From an uncultured Pelagibacteraceae bacterium (GTDB taxonomy: Bacteria; Pseudomonadota; Alphaproteobacteria; Pelagibacterales; Pelagibacteraceae): 64,000 nt of DNA. The notes beneath the pieces are model-generated. The model saw only the letters and a program-made list of their open reading frames with translations. It searched no databases and was not told the origin of the DNA. This document shows positions 60,414 to 64,000 of the stretch, piece after piece (positions within the stretch are counted from its first letter, which is position 1; each line of letters starts with the position of its first letter). The position numbers were made by a program, and so were the translations under genes. Location of the stretch: the NCBI GenBank assembly GCA_902633125.1, contig CACPEZ010000002.1, positions 1 through 64,000 of the forward strand, in the 5' to 3' direction.

Positions 60414-61426
60414 TCTTTAACACCCAATCTATCTTTGATAGTGCTGGATGCAGTTGTAAATTCAAATCTATATTTTTCATCAGGTCTTGCATATTTAAAG
60501 CAGCCTCTTGCAGCTAAAGCTCCTTCATGAAAACCTGAAAGTATTAACTTTAATTTGCCTGGATAAGTACAGATATCCCCAATTGCAAATATTCCTTTTT
60601 TATTTGTTTCAAAATTCTCAGTATTTACGGGAATTGTTTTTTTATCTAAATTTAAACCCCACTCCGCGATTGGTCCTAGTTGCATTATTAATCCAAAAAA
60701 ACCTAATACATAATCAGCTTTTATAACTTTACTTTCACCTGACTCACTTTTTATTTCTACACTTTCTAATGAGCCATTTCCTTTAACATCTTTGATTGAA
60801 TATTTAGTAATTAAATCAATAGTATTATTATCACTTAATTCTTTTATTTTTTGAACACTTGCGGGAGCTCCTCTAAACTCATCTCTTCTATGAACAAGTG
60901 TTACTTTTGATGAATTAGATAATTCTATAGCCCAATCAAGAGCACTATCTCCACCTCCAAAAATAACTACTGATTTATCTTTAAAAATAGTTTTGTCTTT
61001 TATTGAATATAAAACTGATTTTCCGTCATACTTTTCAGCACTTTTAGTTGGGAATTTTCTTGGTTCAAAAGAACCTACGCCACCTGCTATTACAATATTA
61101 GGTGTTTCAAATTCTTTTCCATTTAATGTTTTAACTAACCATTTATTGTTTTCATTTTTTAATTCTTGAACTCTGTCACTTAAATGAAAGTTAAAATTAA
61201 AAGGTTTTATTTGTTCAATTAAATTATTTGTAAGCTCTTCTCCTGTACATTTAGGAACTGCAGGAATATCATAAATTGGTTTGTCTGGATAAAGCTCAAT
61301 ACATTGTCCTCCAATTTTATCTAGATTGTCTACAATTTCACATTTTAATCCTATTATCCCTAATTGGTGTGCACAGAATAAACCTGTGGGTCCTGCTCCA
61401 ATAATGACTACATCTGTTTTAATCAT
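60410..61426 (-). CDS. Ferredoxin-NADP reductase (thioredoxin reductase-like type)
   Basis: DVVIIGAGPTGLFCAHQLGI, VIFGGGDSALDWAIEL, GIFAIGDICTYPGKLKLILSGFHEGALAA. Confidence 0.94.
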   Translation of the reverse strand: MIKTDVVIIGAGPTGLFCAHQLGIIGLKCEIVDNLDKIGGQCIELYPDKPIYDIPAVPKCTGEELTNNLIEQIKPFNFNFHLSDRVQELKNENNKWLVKTLNGKEFETPNIVIAGGVGSFEPRKFPTKSAEKYDGKSVLYSIKDKTIFKDKSVVIFGGGDSALDWAIELSNSSKVTLVHRRDEFRGAPASVQKIKELSDNNTIDLITKYSIKDVKGNGSLESVEIKSESGESKVIKADYVLGFFGLIMQLGPIAEWGLNLDKKTIPVNTENFETNKKGIFAIGDICTYPGKLKLILSGFHEGALAARGCFKYARPDEKYRFEFTTASSTIKDRLGVKE

Positions 61427-61749
61427 TAAACTTGTTTCTCCGGCATATGTACAGTTAGACCATCTAAATCATCAGAGACGATTAATTGGCAACTTAATCT
61501 GCTATTAGATTTGGGTTCAAAGGCTTGATCTAACATATCATCTTCACCCATTTCTTTTTCTGGGAGTTTTCTAAACCATTCGTCATCACTAATATATACA
61601 TGACAAGTTGCACATGACATTCCACCTCCACAATCTGCATCTATGCCTGGAATGTCATTTTGTATAGCACCTTCCATTACACTAAGACCATTAGCAACAT
61701 CAGCCTCATGTTCGGTGCCATTGAATTCTATATATTTGATTTTTGCCAT
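61426..61749 (-). CDS. 2Fe-2S ferredoxin (adrenodoxin/putidaredoxin type); start at MAKIKYIEF
   Basis: DADCGGGMSCATCHVYI...RLSCQLIVSDDLDGLTVHMP. Confidence 0.95.
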   Translation of the reverse strand: MAKIKYIEFNGTEHEADVANGLSVMEGAIQNDIPGIDADCGGGMSCATCHVYISDDEWFRKLPEKEMGEDDMLDQAFEPKSNSRLSCQLIVSDDLDGLTVHMPEKQV

Positions 61750-61837
61750 ATTTAATAAATAATTCTTATAAACTAATTTGCGACTGCGGCAAATTTTTGA
61801 AATTAAGCATTTTCTATTTTTTTGGACCAAAAAAAAA

Positions 61838-61863
61838 GGCAGGTATGTTTTAGCATACCCGCC
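61838..61863 (-). terminator. Rho-independent terminator of proteorhodopsin gene
   Basis: Minus strand GGCGGGTATG-ctaaaa-CATACCTGCC followed by TTTTTTT. Confidence 0.88.
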
Positions 61864-61885
61864 TCTTTTTAATATTAAAAGCTAA

Positions 61886-62656
61886 TTATCTAGCTCGTGC
61901 TCCACCTTGTGAAACTGCTGCTGACCAGATTACTAGACCAAAAGCAATTTTGTTGATGAAGTCTGCTAAGTTGTAAATCACGTTCAATGAGTTAGCATCT
62001 ACTCCACCTACTAGGTAACCAAAAATGTAACCTAATGGGTAAATAGCCCAACCGATTGTTACGATCATTCTCATAGCACCCCATGCAGTTGCTAATGGTT
62101 TGTTTCCAGTTTTAGCTGCAATTTTTCCAGCTTCACCAGAGAATACTTCATATAAGATGTAGATCCATCCAGCCATACCGACTATGAAACCAAGCATAGC
62201 ATTGATGTAACCTGCTTCTCCTAAGTATCCACCAATTAACATCACAAGCGAACCAATTAATAATCTCCAGAAGATTGCTCCTGGGATTTTCTTAACTGCT
62301 GCTAGAATTAAGTAAAACTCGATCATCTGTAATGGAACAGTGATTAACCAATCAATATATCTATATACTGTTGGAGAATCTCCAGTCATTACCCATACAT
62401 CTCTCATGTACATGTAGTGAATGAATGCAACACCAGTTACAAGACCAGCTACTGTTACTGAAGTTTTCCAGCCTGCTGCAACAGTATTTCTTTCCATGAA
62501 GAAGAATACTGTAGCTGCTGCCATACCCATTGCGATCACCCAAAAGGAAATCCCAACGAAGTCGTCAGAAGCTAACATAGCAGTTGCTGCGTTTGCTGCA
62601 CCAGTAAGACCAAATAGAGCCACTGCTGCTAATGCAAACATTTTAAGTTTTTTCAT
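61886..62656 (-). CDS. Proteorhodopsin, Gln at the 105-equivalent (blue-absorbing class)
   Basis: Signal peptide; YRYIDWLITVPLQMIEFYLIL (Asp/Thr/Glu proton-pump triad); ADFINKIAFGLVIW retinal Lys. Confidence 0.97.
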   Translation of the reverse strand: MKKLKMFALAAVALFGLTGAANAATAMLASDDFVGISFWVIAMGMAAATVFFFMERNTVAAGWKTSVTVAGLVTGVAFIHYMYMRDVWVMTGDSPTVYRYIDWLITVPLQMIEFYLILAAVKKIPGAIFWRLLIGSLVMLIGGYLGEAGYINAMLGFIVGMAGWIYILYEVFSGEAGKIAAKTGNKPLATAWGAMRMIVTIGWAIYPLGYIFGYLVGGVDANSLNVIYNLADFINKIAFGLVIWSAAVSQGGARAR

Positions 62657-62870
62657 AAAAAACTCCCTCTCGTTAGTTTTTTTTAGTTTAAATTTAAACT
62701 ACGGACAAACCACAAAGGTTTCTCCAAAGTTAGGGGCTTAATATCAAATTAAATTAGTTTGTTGAAGACTTTTTGCCGCGTTATAAGTGTTGATTTTACT
62801 GACTTTTTAAAATTAAATACAACCTGTTGCATAAATTCAATGGAAAAATGACACCAAATAGCAAATCAAA

Positions 62871-64000
62871 ATGAATAGAAATTACAAAGAAATTTACGAC
62901 GAATCTCTAAAAAATCCTGAGGAATTTTGGCAGAAAGTTTCTGAAGATGTGTTTTGGTTCAAAAAACCAACTAAGATTTTAAAAAAAGACAACCCTCCTT
63001 TCTATAAATGGTTTGAAGATGGTGTTACAAATACATGCTACAACGCCTTAGACCTTCACATTGATCAAGGAAGGGGTGATAAAACAGCTTTAATCTATGA
63101 CAGTCCCATAACAGGTAATAAAGCAAAGTTTACTTTCAAAGAATTAAAAGAAAAAGTTTCAAAATTTGCAGGCGCTTTAGATAAGCAAGGAGTTAAAAAA
63201 GGAGATCGAATAATAATTTATATGCCGATGATACCAGAAGCGGTAGTTGCGATGCTTGCATGTGGGAGAATTGGAGTAATTCACTCTGTTGTATTCGGTG
63301 GTTTTGCTTCAAATGAATTAGCTAGCAGAATTGATGATAGTAAAGCTAAAATTTTAATCACAGCATCATGTGGTTTTGAACCTGGAAGAACAGTTGAGTA
63401 TAGACCACTTGTAGATGGAGCTTTAAAATTAGCTAAACACCAAATTGAAAAAGTAATTCTATTTCAGAGAAAAGATCACGAAGTAAAATTAAATAAGCCA
63501 TTAGAAATAAGTTGGGATGAAGCGCTATCTGGAGCTAATGATAAAGATTGTGTTGAGATGAGTGCCAATGATTATGCTTACATCCTTTACACTTCAGGGA
63601 CCACAGGTATTCCGAAAGGAATAGTTAGAGATATTGGTGGTCACATTGTTGCTCTTAAATGGACAATGAAAAATATTTATAACATTGATCAAGATGATGT
63701 ATGGTGGTCAGCAAGTGATATTGGGTGGATAGTAGGACATTCCTATATTGTTTATGCTCCATTATTCAAAGGTTGTACAACTCTTTTATTTGAAGGTAAA
63801 CCTGTGGGCACTCCTGATGCTGGAGTATTTTGGAGAATAATATCAGAATATAAGATTAAGTCTTTATTCACAGCGCCAACTGCATTTAGAGCAATTAAAA
63901 AAGAGGATCCAGAAGGTAAGTTTTTTTCTAAATATGATTTAAGTTCATTTGAGTCATTATTTTTAGCAGGTGAAAGAGCAGACCCTGATACTATTAAATG
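62871..64000 (+). CDS. prpE: Propionyl-CoA synthetase / acetyl-CoA synthetase family (3' truncated by window)
   Basis: NYKEIYDESLKNPEEFWQKVSEDVFWFKKPTKIL, YILYTSGTTGIPKGIVRD, DVWWSASDIGWIVGHSYIVYAPLFKGCTTLLFEGKP; open through the window end. Confidence 0.9.
   Translation, partial: MNRNYKEIYDESLKNPEEFWQKVSEDVFWFKKPTKILKKDNPPFYKWFEDGVTNTCYNALDLHIDQGRGDKTALIYDSPITGNKAKFTFKELKEKVSKFAGALDKQGVKKGDRIIIYMPMIPEAVVAMLACGRIGVIHSVVFGGFASNELASRIDDSKAKILITASCGFEPGRTVEYRPLVDGALKLAKHQIEKVILFQRKDHEVKLNKPLEISWDEALSGANDKDCVEMSANDYAYILYTSGTTGIPKGIVRDIGGHIVALKWTMKNIYNIDQDDVWWSASDIGWIVGHSYIVYAPLFKGCTTLLFEGKPVGTPDAGVFWRIISEYKIKSLFTAPTAFRAIKKEDPEGKFFSKYDLSSFESLFLAGERADPDTIK

Noticed and set aside
62421-62741. 106-aa plus-strand ORF over the proteorhodopsin start
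   Set aside because: Antisense to proteorhodopsin; shadow ORF with no family features
1-64000. CRISPR array, tRNA/rRNA gene, IS element, prophage or toxin-antitoxin/defence island
   Set aside because: No repeat-spacer pattern, no tRNA-like cloverleaf noticed in the short intergenic gaps, no transposase/integrase or known defence genes among the ORFs; a tRNAscan or defence-finder run would be decisive

Overview
AT-rich, very compact 64 kb window with the gene content and layout of a SAR11 / Candidatus Pelagibacter-type marine alphaproteobacterium. This assignment is inferred from proteins, synteny and composition; no search was run. About 60 CDSs have short or overlapping junctions. I saw no rRNA, tRNA, CRISPR, prophage or IS element. 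Modules: dnaB 3' end; RND transporter; cvpA-purF; a PhnZ-like HD protein; gshA-gshB-EamA; msrB/sodB/msrA; an EamA-amidinotransferase-threonine aldolase operon; NAD-formate dehydrogenase; gcvTHP behind a tandem glycine riboswitch and running directly into a cyclopropane-fatty-acid-synthase-type lipid cluster; divergent pxpA / pxpBC; a TRAP transporter; guaBA; pssA/psd; icd; alaS; recA; tolC; umuDC; cell-surface glycan genes; dksA; and proteorhodopsin-ferredoxin-ferredoxin reductase-GST, ending in a truncated prpE. Most notable observations: (1) a perfect 12-nt inverted repeat pairing the gcvT start codon with the linker between the two glycine aptamers, which gives an explicit switch model; (2) the lipid cluster directly downstream of riboswitch-controlled gcvP; (3) an operon that could release glycine from both threonine and guanidinoacetate; (4) a GAAC-N7-GAAC alphaproteobacterial SOS-type box over the likely umuDC transcription start; (5) an IMP dehydrogenase with the CBS module missing; (6) a blue-tuned (Gln at the 105-equivalent) proteorhodopsin.
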